From NCBI GenBank assembly GCA_947625775.1, contig CANQPM010000023.1, positions 1 to 46,167 of the forward strand: a stretch of 46,167 nt of DNA, read 5' to 3'. Position numbers and translations under genes: made by a program. The notes beneath the pieces are model-generated. The model was not told the DNA's origin. It was given only the letters and a program-made list of their open reading frames with translations, and did not search any database. This document shows positions 7,765 to 16,080 of the stretch, one piece after another (position 1 is the stretch's first letter; each line of letters begins with the position of its first letter). The DNA is from an uncultured Lachnospiraceae bacterium (lineage in GTDB: Bacteria > Bacillota > Clostridia > Lachnospirales > Lachnospiraceae).

Positions 7765-9653
7765 CTGATGCCGTCTTTTTCATCAGCGTCATATGAAGTA
7801 AAGCTGAAAGCACCCGAGTCGCTCTCGTCAACAAATTTTTTTACAAGCCTGCCATTCAGGTAAACATTTCCCTGACCTTCTGACGTTTTTTCATAGCTTA
7901 TGCCATATTCTTCGTACTCCTTGAATTTTTCTTCAAGCGTTTTGCCGTCTGCAAATACAGAACTGCCCTCTGCTGTGCTTGTCTGCTGTTCAGTTCTTGC
8001 TATCACTATGGGCGCGGTCTCAATAGCATTTTCGGTTTCTACTATAATAAAGCTCTGCTGTCCGCCCTCGGCTTCATCCGTAATTATAACACTTGCGCTT
8101 TCGCCATCTGCAGGGGATTCAATCGCAATCGCCTCTTTTGGCGTGTTTTTCTGCAAATATGCGTAACGCTCTGTCCTCTTGTCAAAATCTTCCTGTGGGT
8201 AAGCCTGAATATCGGCAATCGGTCCGAAAAGCGTCGTGCTGCCGTCTGCATTTTGCGTGTCATTCCTTACAGTGTGTGCATCAATCGTACCTTTCGCATC
8301 ATAGTAGATATACCTTGACTGCACACAGTCATCATTCTCATAACCGTCAAGAAAATATCTGAGCCGCTCCCCGTTTAAATAAAGATATCCGTCCTCTTTT
8401 TCAACTCCAAATTTCTCATATTCTTCCAGCAGTTCCTCCTCTGACAATTCACTACCTTCCAATCGCGCACTCTCTGACAATTCCCCGTCTTTTGACAGCT
8501 CCTCCTCCGACAGCCCACCGTCTGAATTTACTCTGTCATTTGAGCTAAGGCTATTCGTAGTCTGCTCTAACACCGCCTGATTTACCGACTCCTGATTTTG
8601 TGCCGCACCGCTTTCACTTCTGCCGCACGCTGAAAGCGCAAGCCCTGCCGCCGCAACCGCCGCCAAAACCGCCATGCCTGTAAAAATACTGCTTTTCTTC
8701 TTATTCATAATCACTTCAATCCTTTCCTGTATTTCATTTCTGCTAAAACCACTGTAAAACGGCATAATTTTATTTCTCCGCTCCTCAAGGCTAATCAGCA
8801 TAAGCGCATACTCCTTACTGCCGCCTTCTCCCATTTCCGCAAGCACCATTTCGTCACAGCACAGCTCAATATCGCGGTTAAACAAGCTGTACATAACCCA
8901 GACAAAAGGATTAAACCAGTGAATGCACAGCACCGCTGCCATAAAAAGCTTTCTGAGCGCGTCAAAACGCCGTATGTGTTCAAATTCATGCGCCAGTACA
9001 AGGTGCAGCGTTTTTTTGTCATTTGCGTCCATGCTTTTCGGAATCAGTATAACTGGAACAAAAATTCCATAGGTAAGCGGTGAACTTATAAGGTCTGACT
9101 GACGCACAGATATATTTCTGCTAAGGCGATTATTTTCAAGAAATTCGTCTGCCAGACATAAAAGCTCACCTTCAAGAGGAACCGCCTGTGCGAATCTGCG
9201 TCTGCCGATTATATAAGCCGCTGAAAAATATAATGCCAATACTGCCGCGCCTAAAGCCCATACAATGGTAATTACTCCCATAATGCTGACATCATCAAAA
9301 ACGTCTTTAAAACCGTCAATGATGCTGAATTTTCCCTGCTCGACTGCAATGTCATTTTCAATCTCCGCATCAAAATACGACACCTGTGTCATATTTGCTT
9401 TCACCTGTGACTGCGCTTCCCTATACGCATTATTTTCTGACATTTGTGTCATATTTGCGGCAAGTTTTTCTTCCAAAAATAAATATACGCTATGCTGTGA
9501 CGGCACATAAAAAGGTATCATAAGCCGTACAAGCGCAAGCGTCCAAAGCAGCATAAGGATTTTCTTTGACAGCCTGTGCAAAAATATCCGCCTTGCCACA
9601 ATAACCATGCAAATCATAACCGCGCCCGAAAAGCTCATTTGAAACAAGTTCAT
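7725..9653 (-). CDS. M56-family (BlaR1/MecR1-like) membrane metallopeptidase sensor
   Basis: The N-terminal half is a BlaR1-type membrane peptidase: four membrane segments (three before the catalytic domain, one near ASIFTGMAVLAAVAAAGLAL), the zinc site HEFEH in VLAHEFEHIRRFD, and ELCCDEMVL with the third zinc ligand. In BlaR1 this domain leads to removal of the BlaI repressor. The outside part is not a penicillin-binding domain. It is a Ser/Glu-rich linker and two copies of a repeat (EYEKFGVE..GYLYLNGERLRYFLDG and EYEEYGIS..GNVYLNGRLVKKFVD). The ligand is unknown. I chose the ATG at 9653 because GAGGTGG precedes it; the ATG at 9677 overlaps blaI and would add eight residues. Confidence 0.85.
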   Translation of the reverse strand: MNLFQMSFSGAVMICMVIVARRIFLHRLSKKILMLLWTLALVRLMIPFYVPSQHSVYLFLEEKLAANMTQMSENNAYREAQSQVKANMTQVSYFDAEIENDIAVEQGKFSIIDGFKDVFDDVSIMGVITIVWALGAAVLALYFSAAYIIGRRRFAQAVPLEGELLCLADEFLENNRLSRNISVRQSDLISSPLTYGIFVPVILIPKSMDANDKKTLHLVLAHEFEHIRRFDALRKLFMAAVLCIHWFNPFVWVMYSLFNRDIELCCDEMVLAEMGEGGSKEYALMLISLEERRNKIMPFYSGFSRNEIQERIEVIMNKKKSSIFTGMAVLAAVAAAGLALSACGRSESGAAQNQESVNQAVLEQTTNSLSSNDRVNSDGGLSEEELSKDGELSESARLEGSELSEEELLEEYEKFGVEKEDGYLYLNGERLRYFLDGYENDDCVQSRYIYYDAKGTIDAHTVRNDTQNADGSTTLFGPIADIQAYPQEDFDKRTERYAYLQKNTPKEAIAIESPADGESASVIITDEAEGGQQSFIIVETENAIETAPIVIARTEQQTSTAEGSSVFADGKTLEEKFKEYEEYGISYEKTSEGQGNVYLNGRLVKKFVDESDSGAFSFTSYDADEKDGISVRLSGDYIHITF

Positions 9654-9663
9654 TACCGCCACC

Positions 9664-10026
9664 TCATTCCAATTCATCTACAAGCTGCCTCAACCTTTTT
9701 ATCTCGTCCGCTGACAGCCTTCCCCTGCCCAGCAGAGCGGCAAACAGCTTATCGACAGCGCCGTCATAAATTTTGTTAATCAGCTCATTTGTTTCAGCCT
9801 CCTGCACTGCCTCCTTAGGAATAAGGGCGCGGCACACAAAATTAGGCTCAATACGCTCAATCGCGGCCTTTTTTATGCAGCGCTTAATTAACGTGTATGT
9901 AGTATTTTTATTCCAGCCAACCTCCTTTGCAAGTCGTTCCGCTATGGATTTCGCCGTAGAATCCCCGTTCTGCCATAAGACTTCCATTATTTTAAGTTCC
10001 GAGTCAAAAAGTTTTGTCACGCTCAT
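9664..10026 (-). CDS. BlaI/MecI/CopY-family repressor
   Basis: This 120-residue winged-helix protein matches the BlaI layout: LFDSELKIMEVLWQNGDSTAKSIAERL forms the first helices, and WNKNTTYTLIKRCIKKAAIERI the recognition helix and wing. The C-terminal third is the dimer region (LINKIYDGAVDKLFAALLG). It binds short dyads and blocks transcription until its partner peptidase triggers its loss. It has a GAGGAGG site before the ATG and the M56 gene follows directly. Two dyads of the expected type lie at its promoter, so it very likely represses its own operon. Confidence 0.92.
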   Translation of the reverse strand: MSVTKLFDSELKIMEVLWQNGDSTAKSIAERLAKEVGWNKNTTYTLIKRCIKKAAIERIEPNFVCRALIPKEAVQEAETNELINKIYDGAVDKLFAALLGRGRLSADEIKRLRQLVDELE

Positions 10027-10138
10027 TTTTAATATTCCTCCTCAATTTTTTAAATTACTATATATTTTATAAAGATGAATTTCCCCTTTTGTTTATATAA
10101 TCTTTCAAGCATTTTTGAAACTCTATTCGATAACGCAG

Positions 10139-10247
10139 AATTCAGGCAAAATATATAAATAAGTAGTGCTTTGCTGCGTAGCAGCACCAATGTACTGTAT
10201 CTGTGATACAGTACATTAACGCGATTTTTATATATTTTGGCTAAATT
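10139..10247. repeat. Nested inverted-repeat element in the blaI leader
   Basis: Outer arms 10139-10160 and 10226-10247 match at 20 of 22 positions when one is reversed and complemented. Inside are a small hairpin (GCTGC/GCAGC, 10173-10185) and a perfect 11-bp hairpin TGTACTGTATC/GATACAGTACA (10191-10201 and 10205-10215). The whole resembles a small MITE-like or structured repeat. It lies between the blaI promoter and the blaI start, so it would be transcribed as part of the leader. An 89-residue minus-strand frame crosses it but looks accidental. Confidence 0.65.
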
Positions 10248-10283
10248 CGGACAGCTTAGAACACGTTTTGCAGCTATATAGAC

Positions 10284-10338
10284 TACTACTGTAGTATGCG
10301 CTTTCCTATAGACTACCACAGTAGTATATCAATGTCAA
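10284..10338 (-). promoter_or_regulatory. blaI promoter with two BlaI-type operators
   Basis: Reading leftward, TTGACA (10338-10333) is followed by 17 bases and TAGTCT (10315-10310). Operator 1 is the perfect 13-bp dyad TACTACTGTAGTA at 10284-10296, just past the expected start of transcription. Operator 2 is TACCACAGTAGTA at 10314-10326, one mismatch from the dyad, between the -35 and -10 boxes. The centres are 30 bases apart. Binding at both would block polymerase, the standard arrangement for BlaI-type autoregulation. The leader is about 275 bases long. Confidence 0.8.
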
Positions 10339-10445
10339 GTATTTATTTAAACAAACCTAAAACAAATCTAATAAATATTTCTGCCACATTTTTTACCTAA
10401 AACAACTTCTGCAAATATTTTCTGCTGCATTTTATTCCGCACAAA

Positions 10446-10492
10446 TAAAAAATCGCTACAGCCCTTTTTTAAAAGAACTATAGCGATTTTTT
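10446..10492 (-). terminator. Terminator after ispG
   Basis: AAAAAATCGCTA (from 10447) pairs with TAGCGATTTTTT (10481-10492) and runs into the stop codon. On the minus strand the stem is followed by a T run, so it should end the pyrH-ispG transcript. Confidence 0.75.
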
Positions 10493-11550
10493 CAATCCAC
10501 CTTCCAGTTATCAAGCTCCGATTTCAACACCGCCAAAAGCTCGCTCTCAGGCACCTTGCGCACTATCTCGCCTTTTTTGATAAGAAGTCCCTCTCCAATA
10601 CCGCCCGCTATGCCTATGTCCGCCTCTTTCGCCTCGCCCGGACCGTTTACCGCGCAGCCCATCACGGCTACCTTGATGTCAAGGTCATAACCCTGCACAA
10701 GATTTTCCACCTGATTAGCCAGCCCGATAAGGTCTATGTTTGTCCTGCCGCACGTAGGGCACGATACTACCTCGATACCGCCCTTCCTAAGCCCAAGCGT
10801 GCGCAAAATAAGCTTTGCCGACTTGATTTCCTCTACAGGATCTCCCGTAAGCGATACCCTGATAGTGTCGCCAATGCCCTGATTAAGTATAATTCCAAGC
10901 CCTATCGCAGACTTGATATTCCCACTCGTAACCGTACCCGACTCCGTAATACCCACATGAAGCGGATAAGGTGTCTTTCCCGCCAAAAGCTCGTGCGCCT
11001 TTACGCTCATCAGCACATCTGACGACTTTATGCTGATAACAATATTTTCATAGCCCAGCTCCTCTATCATATGTACCTTGTCAAGCGCACTCTCAACAAT
11101 GCCCTCAGCCGTCACGCCCTTGTACCTCTCGACAAGCTCCTTCTCAAGCGAACCGCTGTTTACGCCCACGCGTATAGGTATATCCCTCTCCCGAGCCGCC
11201 TTCACCACCTCAGCGACCTTATCACGCCCGCCTATGTTCCCAGGATTTATGCGAATTTTGTCGGCGCCGTTTTCGATAGCGGCTATCGCCATTTTGTAGT
11301 CAAAATGAATATCCGCCACAAGCGGAATATCTATCTGCTTTTTAATCTCTCTAATCGCCCGCGCCGCATCAATCGTCGGCACAGTACACCTGATAATATC
11401 GCACCCCGCCTCCTGCAGCCTAAGTATCTGCGCCACAGTCGCCGCTACGTCATCCGTCTTTGTATTTGTCATCGACTGAATCATTATAGGATTACCGCCA
11501 CCGATTACCTTATTTCCGATTTTTATTACCTTCGTATTGTCGCGATACAT
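10492..11550 (-). CDS. ispG: 4-hydroxy-3-methylbut-2-enyl diphosphate synthase (IspG/GcpE)
   Basis: This 352-residue enzyme catalyses the penultimate step of the MEP isoprenoid pathway, turning methylerythritol cyclodiphosphate into HMBPP with a 4Fe-4S cluster. The N-terminal TIM-barrel part shows [15 protein letters not shown] and ADIHFDY. The cluster ligands are the two Cys of [12 protein letters not shown] and the Cys of [12 protein letters not shown] near the C-terminus. Length is normal for the bacterial short form. An AAGGAG site lies just before the ATG. Other enzymes of this lipid-carrier pathway (dxr, uppS) lie upstream in the same direction. Confidence 0.97.
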   Translation of the reverse strand: MYRDNTKVIKIGNKVIGGGNPIMIQSMTNTKTDDVAATVAQILRLQEAGCDIIRCTVPTIDAARAIREIKKQIDIPLVADIHFDYKMAIAAIENGADKIRINPGNIGGRDKVAEVVKAARERDIPIRVGVNSGSLEKELVERYKGVTAEGIVESALDKVHMIEELGYENIVISIKSSDVLMSVKAHELLAGKTPYPLHVGITESGTVTSGNIKSAIGLGIILNQGIGDTIRVSLTGDPVEEIKSAKLILRTLGLRKGGIEVVSCPTCGRTNIDLIGLANQVENLVQGYDLDIKVAVMGCAVNGPGEAKEADIGIAGGIGEGLLIKKGEIVRKVPESELLAVLKSELDNWKVD

Positions 11551-11568
11551 AATACTCCTTACTCCTTC

Positions 11569-11868
11569 CTACATCCTACTGCCTTTACACCTTTCATATC
11601 CCTTCAATCTTTCCCAGTTTGAAACTTCATCTTCAATTTCAGATATATCCATTGAAAGATACGGCAGCCCAATATCATTATACAGTTCAATCAGTTCAAA
11701 CTTTGAAATTCCTAAAATCTCCGCCGCTTTACCATGGGAAATCGTTTTATCACTAATATACGGATATAAAAGCAACGCATTTCTCTCCATCTCCGCTCTT
11801 TTGCTTTTCGGATACATATACATCTTCATTCCATCCGGCACCTTAATACTAACATCTGTAAAAGTCAT
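11569..11868 (-). CDS. UPF0175-family small protein (antitoxin-like)
   Basis: This protein of about 99 residues has the UPF0175 core ISHGKAAEILGISKFELIELYNDIGLPYL, a predicted DNA-binding helix-turn-helix, followed by an acidic tail. Members are often linked to PIN-type toxins, but no toxin gene is next to it here. I chose the ATG at 11868 because GGAGGGAGGG lies 5 bases before it; an upstream in-frame ATG would lack a site. It ends 18 bases before ispG, so it is probably co-transcribed with it. It and the palindromic element next to it separate rseP from ispG, which are usually adjacent. Confidence 0.75.
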   Translation of the reverse strand: MTFTDVSIKVPDGMKMYMYPKSKRAEMERNALLLYPYISDKTISHGKAAEILGISKFELIELYNDIGLPYLSMDISEIEDEVSNWERLKGYERCKGSRM

Positions 11869-11948
11869 AAAACCCTCCCTCCAAAATTCCAACTCGCTTT
11901 CATTCTTTATAATACAAAAGCATCATAAAGTCCCAGCCAACAACGTAA

Positions 11949-12115
11949 GCCCGAGCGGGGGCATATACCCCACGAGGACCTTGGGAAACGTCGGCACTTA
12001 GCGAAACAAGCTGCAAAAGCATAGCTCCTTTTGCAGCGCCGTTGAGCTTAGTGTCCGCTACGTTTCCCACTGAGCGAGAGCGATGTCCGAATGGAGTATA
12101 TGCCCCCGCTCGGGC
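11949..12115. repeat. 167-bp nested palindromic element
   Basis: A perfect 20-bp inverted repeat forms the ends (11949-11968 and 12096-12115, GCCCGAGCGGGGGCATATAC and its reverse complement). Inside, TGGGAAACGT (from about 11982) pairs with ACGTTTCCCA (ending near 12069), flanked by GCACTTAG/CTTAGTGT. The centre is a perfect 10-bp hairpin GCTGCAAAAG/CTTTTGCAGC (12010-12036). The element is GC-rich against AT-rich flanks. It would fold into a long branched RNA or DNA cruciform. A 75-codon minus-strand frame across it has no ribosome binding site and looks accidental. Confidence 0.8.
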
Positions 12116-12147
12116 GCCTCTTGCCACACCCCCTTACCCACACTTTC

Positions 12148-13215
12148 TCAAAATATCTTCCTCAAATCATTATAAAACACAAACACCATCAAAACCATCA
12201 AACAAACAAACCCAATAAAATGCACCATCCCCTCCTTCTCCGGCGCCACAGGCTTCCCCCTCACAACCTCAATCAACATAAACAACAACCTCCCCCCATC
12301 AAGCGCAGGCAAAGGCAGCAAATTCATAACCCCCAAATTCACACTAAGCAGCACAGCAAAATTAATCATCGTAATAACCACAGTAGGCAACCCATACGGC
12401 TTAGCCATCTCAATCGTATCATCAATTGTCACCGCAATCCCCACAGGCCCCGAAAGATCATTCGCCGTAAGCCTGCCCTGCACCAGCATAACCAGACTCT
12501 TAACAGTAGTTTTCAGCCAATACCGCACCTCAAACGCACTGTATTTCAGCAAATTAACCCCCTTGCACTCCATATACTCCCCAATCGAAAACCCAATATA
12601 ATACCTATTATCCTCCTCGCTAAACTTAGGCGTAAGCGTCGTCTTAAACCTCTCGCCGCCACGCTCATACTCAATATCTATCGGCTCACCCGCGCTCAAA
12701 GCAGAAACAAACGTCACCTCACCCTGCAGATAAATCCGCTCACCGTCAAGCCTAGTAATCAAGTCCCCAGCACGAAGCCCCGCCGCCTCAGCAGGATACC
12801 CCTCCGTCAAAGAACCCACGACAGGCAGCGTAGTCCCCGAAAAGCCTACAACAATAAGCGCCAGCAAATACGCAAGCACAATATTAAAAAAAGGCCCCGC
12901 AAAAACCGTCGCTATCCTAGACCACACATTAGCCTCATTAAACGCCCCCTCATGCGCCTCCTCTTTGCTGCCGCCATCTTTATCAGACGAATACATTCCG
13001 TCCTCGCCCTCAAACATACACGCGCCGCCAATCGGCAAGAGCCTCAGCACATACCTAGTTTCCCCCTTGGTAAACTTCGCCACCACAGGTCCCATACCGA
13101 CCGCAAATTCAAGAACCCTTATGCCATTCAGCTTTGCAATCAAAAAATGCCCCAGCTCATGCGCTATAACCACCACGCTGAAAACGATAATAAACACTAT
13201 TATAGTCACAACCAT
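12148..13215 (-). CDS. rseP: RIP metalloprotease RseP/RasP (site-2 protease)
   Basis: This 355-residue membrane protease cuts anti-sigma factors and other membrane proteins within the bilayer. The zinc site HELGH is in the first membrane segment (VVVIAHELGHFLIAK, about residue 18). A PDZ domain (about 125-200) follows, and NLLPLPALDGGRLLF (about 300-314) gives the third ligand Asp. The C-terminal membrane segment reads FIGFVCLMVLMVFVFY. It sits between dxr and the element before ispG, the usual cluster position. It is a candidate partner for envelope-stress sigma factors in this genome, perhaps including the ECF pair here; that link is inference. Confidence 0.96.
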   Translation of the reverse strand: MVVTIIVFIIVFSVVVIAHELGHFLIAKLNGIRVLEFAVGMGPVVAKFTKGETRYVLRLLPIGGACMFEGEDGMYSSDKDGGSKEEAHEGAFNEANVWSRIATVFAGPFFNIVLAYLLALIVVGFSGTTLPVVGSLTEGYPAEAAGLRAGDLITRLDGERIYLQGEVTFVSALSAGEPIDIEYERGGERFKTTLTPKFSEEDNRYYIGFSIGEYMECKGVNLLKYSAFEVRYWLKTTVKSLVMLVQGRLTANDLSGPVGIAVTIDDTIEMAKPYGLPTVVITMINFAVLLSVNLGVMNLLPLPALDGGRLLFMLIEVVRGKPVAPEKEGMVHFIGFVCLMVLMVFVFYNDLRKIF

Positions 13216-13232
13216 TATTTATGTCTGCCTCC

Positions 13233-14375
13233 TCAATATTTCGCCAGAATATGCTCGTAAGCCTCCTGCTCCGCGCCAAGAATTTCCTCCACACCCGGCT
13301 CGTCAATACGCTTATGAGCGTCCATACACATTTCTATAATATCCATTATCTCCAAAAAGCGTATTTTTTTCTGCAAAAACAGACTTACCGCCTTTTCATT
13401 CGCCGCATTAAACACAGTCGGCATGCTGCCGCCCTCACGCGCCGCGCGCATGGCAAGCTTCAAGCCCGTAAAGGTTTCCACATCAGGCTTTTCAAACGTT
13501 ATGCTGCCAAGCTCATAAAAATTCACGCGCTTTCCATTCATAGGGCGCCTGTCAGGATAAAACAGCGCATACTGTATCGGCAGCTTCATGTCAGGCATGC
13601 CAAGCTGCGCGATTATGCCGCCGTCCGCGTACTCCACCATCGAATGAATAATGCTCTGCGGATGCACGACCACCTCAATGTCATCAAGTCCTACATCAAA
13701 AAGCCATCTCGCCTCCATTACCTCCAAGCCCTTGTTAACAAGCGTAGCAGAGTCAACCGTAATCTTATGCCCCATAGACCAATTCGGGTGTTTCAGCGCG
13801 TCTTCAAGCTGTACGCCCTCAAGCTCCTTTCGTGTCCTGCCCCTGAACGGCCCGCCTGACGCCGTGATAAGCAGCTTGCTTACGCTCTCCCTTTTCTGCC
13901 CCTGCAGCGACTGGAAAATCGCGCTGTGCTCACTGTCCACAGGCAAAATCGCGACGCCCTCCCTTGCGGCAAGCGGCATAATAATATGCCCCGCCGTCAC
14001 AAGCGTTTCCTTATTTGCAAGCGCGATATCCTTGTGCGCCTTGATAGCCGCTATCGTCGGACGTATTCCTATCATGCCCACAATAGCCGTCACAAGCATT
14101 TCCATTTCAGGCATCTGCGCTATCCGCAAAAGCCCTTCCATTCCATGCATAACCTCAATATCCGTGTCCGCAAGCCTCTGCGCAAGGTCTTTTGCCGCCG
14201 ACTCGCTCTGCATTGACACAAGGCGCGGCTTAAACTCCCTCGCCTGCTTTTCCATAAGCGCGACATTTGAGCCCGCAGCCAGCCCCGCCACCTGCAAATC
14301 AGGATTTTCCCTCACAATTTCAAGCGTCTGCGTGCCAATCGAACCCGTTGAACCAAGAATCGCTATCGTTTTCAC
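13233..14375 (-). CDS. dxr: 1-deoxy-D-xylulose 5-phosphate reductoisomerase
   Basis: This protein of about 380 residues makes methylerythritol phosphate from DXP with NADPH. The N-terminus has GSTGSIGTQTLEI for NADPH. PVDSEHSAIFQ carries catalytic acidic residues, ASGGPF and WSMGHKITVDSATLVNKG the substrate and metal region, and HPQSIIHSMVEY follows. I chose the GTG at 14375 (protein begins MKTIAILGSTG) because AGAGGAG lies 5 bases before it; an upstream ATG would add 12 residues. It lies 17 bases before rseP in the same transcript. Confidence 0.96.
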   Translation of the reverse strand: MKTIAILGSTGSIGTQTLEIVRENPDLQVAGLAAGSNVALMEKQAREFKPRLVSMQSESAAKDLAQRLADTDIEVMHGMEGLLRIAQMPEMEMLVTAIVGMIGIRPTIAAIKAHKDIALANKETLVTAGHIIMPLAAREGVAILPVDSEHSAIFQSLQGQKRESVSKLLITASGGPFRGRTRKELEGVQLEDALKHPNWSMGHKITVDSATLVNKGLEVMEARWLFDVGLDDIEVVVHPQSIIHSMVEYADGGIIAQLGMPDMKLPIQYALFYPDRRPMNGKRVNFYELGSITFEKPDVETFTGLKLAMRAAREGGSMPTVFNAANEKAVSLFLQKKIRFLEIMDIIEMCMDAHKRIDEPGVEEILGAEQEAYEHILAKY

Positions 14376-14451
14376 ATTAACTCCTCTCTGCCTGCCGCAG
14401 CAGACCTTCAAATCAGGGTAGTAAAATTTTTAATGCTTTTATTAAAATATA

Positions 14452-15300
14452 CTATATCCTTGTGAGTAATATTATCAAAAAATACGTTATCGGCGCCGTA
14501 AAAATCACGCTGTCAAAGCGATCCATTATCCCGCCATGCCCTGGGATAAGCTTCCCATAATCCTTTATATCGTGGTTACGCTTTATCGCCGACGCCGCCA
14601 AATCCCCCACCTGGGAAATCACGGAGCCTACCGCGCTTACTATGGCAAGCGTCACAGCAAATCCCTCTATCCCAAACACCTTACCGATATAAACCCCAAA
14701 CAAAAAACCAACCAAAGCAGAGCCCGCAATCCCGCCGACAGAGCCCTCTATCGACTTTTTAGGGCTAAGCACGGGCGCAAGCTTATGCTTTCCGACAAGC
14801 ACCCCGACAAGATACGCGCAAGTGTCAGAAATCCATGAGCTTATAAAAATCGCCCACACAAAATAAATCCCATGCTCCAGCTCCCTTGTCAAAAACACAA
14901 ACGACAGCATCACAGGCGCATAAATAAGCGAAAAATACGCCGCCATCACCTGATTTGCCGTAAATTTTGGAAAACTGAACACATACACGAACATAAGCGC
15001 CATCATAAACAATATCACGGCTATCATAAAGCAGTCCGACGTTCTGATAAAGTAAACCGCAATATAGTACAAAGTCACGCCAATCAATCCCGTCATCTCA
15101 AGCATATTCAGCTTTGCCGAACCCTTTTCCCTTATCCCGCACGCCTTAGTAAGCTCCAAAAATCCCACGATTGAAACAAGGTAAAGCGTCACGGCAAGCA
15201 CAGCGCCGCCCGACAGTATAGTCACAAGCGCGATAATCACCAGAAAAACCGCGCTGATAACTCTCTCCTTGCTGATTTTCTTAAAAACTCCGGAAGCCAT
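14452..15300 (-). CDS. cdsA: Phosphatidate cytidylyltransferase (CDP-diglyceride synthase)
   Basis: This 282-residue membrane enzyme makes CDP-diacylglycerol, the entry point to phospholipid synthesis. About eight membrane segments are visible. The family signature spans the C-terminal part: SWISDTCAYLVG, KLAPVLSPKKSIEGSVGG, then SQVGDLAASAIKRNHDIKDYG and PGHGGIMDRFDS, which hold the metal-binding Asp residues. It follows uppS by four bases and has a GGAGG site. Confidence 0.96.
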   Translation of the reverse strand: MASGVFKKISKERVISAVFLVIIALVTILSGGAVLAVTLYLVSIVGFLELTKACGIREKGSAKLNMLEMTGLIGVTLYYIAVYFIRTSDCFMIAVILFMMALMFVYVFSFPKFTANQVMAAYFSLIYAPVMLSFVFLTRELEHGIYFVWAIFISSWISDTCAYLVGVLVGKHKLAPVLSPKKSIEGSVGGIAGSALVGFLFGVYIGKVFGIEGFAVTLAIVSAVGSVISQVGDLAASAIKRNHDIKDYGKLIPGHGGIMDRFDSVIFTAPITYFLIILLTRI

Positions 15301-15304
15301 TCCC

Positions 15305-16012
15305 CTAGTCCTCCTTCACCAGACCATATCTTCTATCCCTGTTTTCATAAGCCTTGACAGCCTTTTCAAGCTCCTCCTTGTTGAAATCAGGCCATGGCAC
15401 AGAGGTATAGTAAAACTCCGCATATGCAAGCTGCCAAAGCAGATAATTCGATATCCTCTGTTCGCCCGAAGTCCTAATCATCAAATCAGGGTCAGGAAGT
15501 CCCGCCGTGTCAAGCTCCGCCTCAATAGCCTTTTCATCAATGTCATCAGGCGAAAGCACGCCGTCCTTTACTTTTTGGGCAAGCTTTTTCACAGCGCGCG
15601 TTATCTCGTCGCGGCCGCCGTAATTTATGGCTATCTGAAAATGAAGTCCTGTATTGTGAGCCGTAGCCTCCTCCAGCTTTGCTATTTTCTCGCGTATGTC
15701 ATCGTCAAGCCTCGTCTTATCGCCCAAAACCCTCACGCACATATTGTTTTTCTGCGCACGCTTTAAGCAATTCTTCATATAATTGCGCAGAAGGTTCATA
15801 AGCGCGTCAACCTCCTCCTGCGGTCTGTTCCAGTTTTCCGTGGAAAAAGCATACACAGTAAGATAATTGATGCCCATATTGTAGGCAATTTCGCACATAT
15901 CCTCCACAGTCTTAGCGCCTTGTACGTGTCCCGCCGTGCGCGGCAGTCCCTTCGCTTTAGCCCAGCGCCCGTTGCCGTCCAAAATTATCGCCACATGATT
16001 TGGCACGCTCAT
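15305..16012 (-). CDS. uppS: Undecaprenyl diphosphate synthase (cis-prenyltransferase)
   Basis: This protein of about 235 residues makes the lipid carrier for cell-wall building blocks from farnesyl-PP and isopentenyl-PP. The P-loop HVAIILDGNGRWAKAKG holds the catalytic Asp. AFSTENWNRP and the C-terminal RTSGEQRISNYLLWQLAY complete the family signature. I chose the ATG at 16012 because AGGAG lies 8 bases before it, while the ATG at 16018 is too close. A hairpin separates it from frr, so its expression may be partly independent of pyrH-frr. Confidence 0.96.
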   Translation of the reverse strand: MSVPNHVAIILDGNGRWAKAKGLPRTAGHVQGAKTVEDMCEIAYNMGINYLTVYAFSTENWNRPQEEVDALMNLLRNYMKNCLKRAQKNNMCVRVLGDKTRLDDDIREKIAKLEEATAHNTGLHFQIAINYGGRDEITRAVKKLAQKVKDGVLSPDDIDEKAIEAELDTAGLPDPDLMIRTSGEQRISNYLLWQLAYAEFYYTSVPWPDFNKEELEKAVKAYENRDRRYGLVKED

Positions 16013-16054
16013 ACACATTCTCCTTTTCCTTCAATCTGCCTTCTACCTTTGAAA

Positions 16055-16080
16055 AAACGCAAGCGTTTAAGCTTGCGTTT
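16055..16080 (-). terminator. Hairpin between frr and uppS
   Basis: AAACGCAAGC pairs perfectly with GCTTGCGTTT around a 6-base loop, followed on the minus strand by a T run. It overlaps the frr stop codon. It could end or weaken transcription from pyrH-frr before uppS. Confidence 0.75.

Noticed and set aside
10050-10319. 89-codon minus-strand frame upstream of blaI
   Set aside because: It crosses the operators and the inverted-repeat element and its composition is not protein-like.
11900-12127. 75-codon minus-strand frame over the palindromic element
   Set aside because: It has no ribosome binding site, and its whole length is explained by the inverted repeat structure.
12091-13260. Long plus-strand frame of 389 codons opposite rseP
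   Set aside because: It is rich in His, Asn, Arg and Pro, the typical shadow of a gene on the other strand; rseP has clear motifs.
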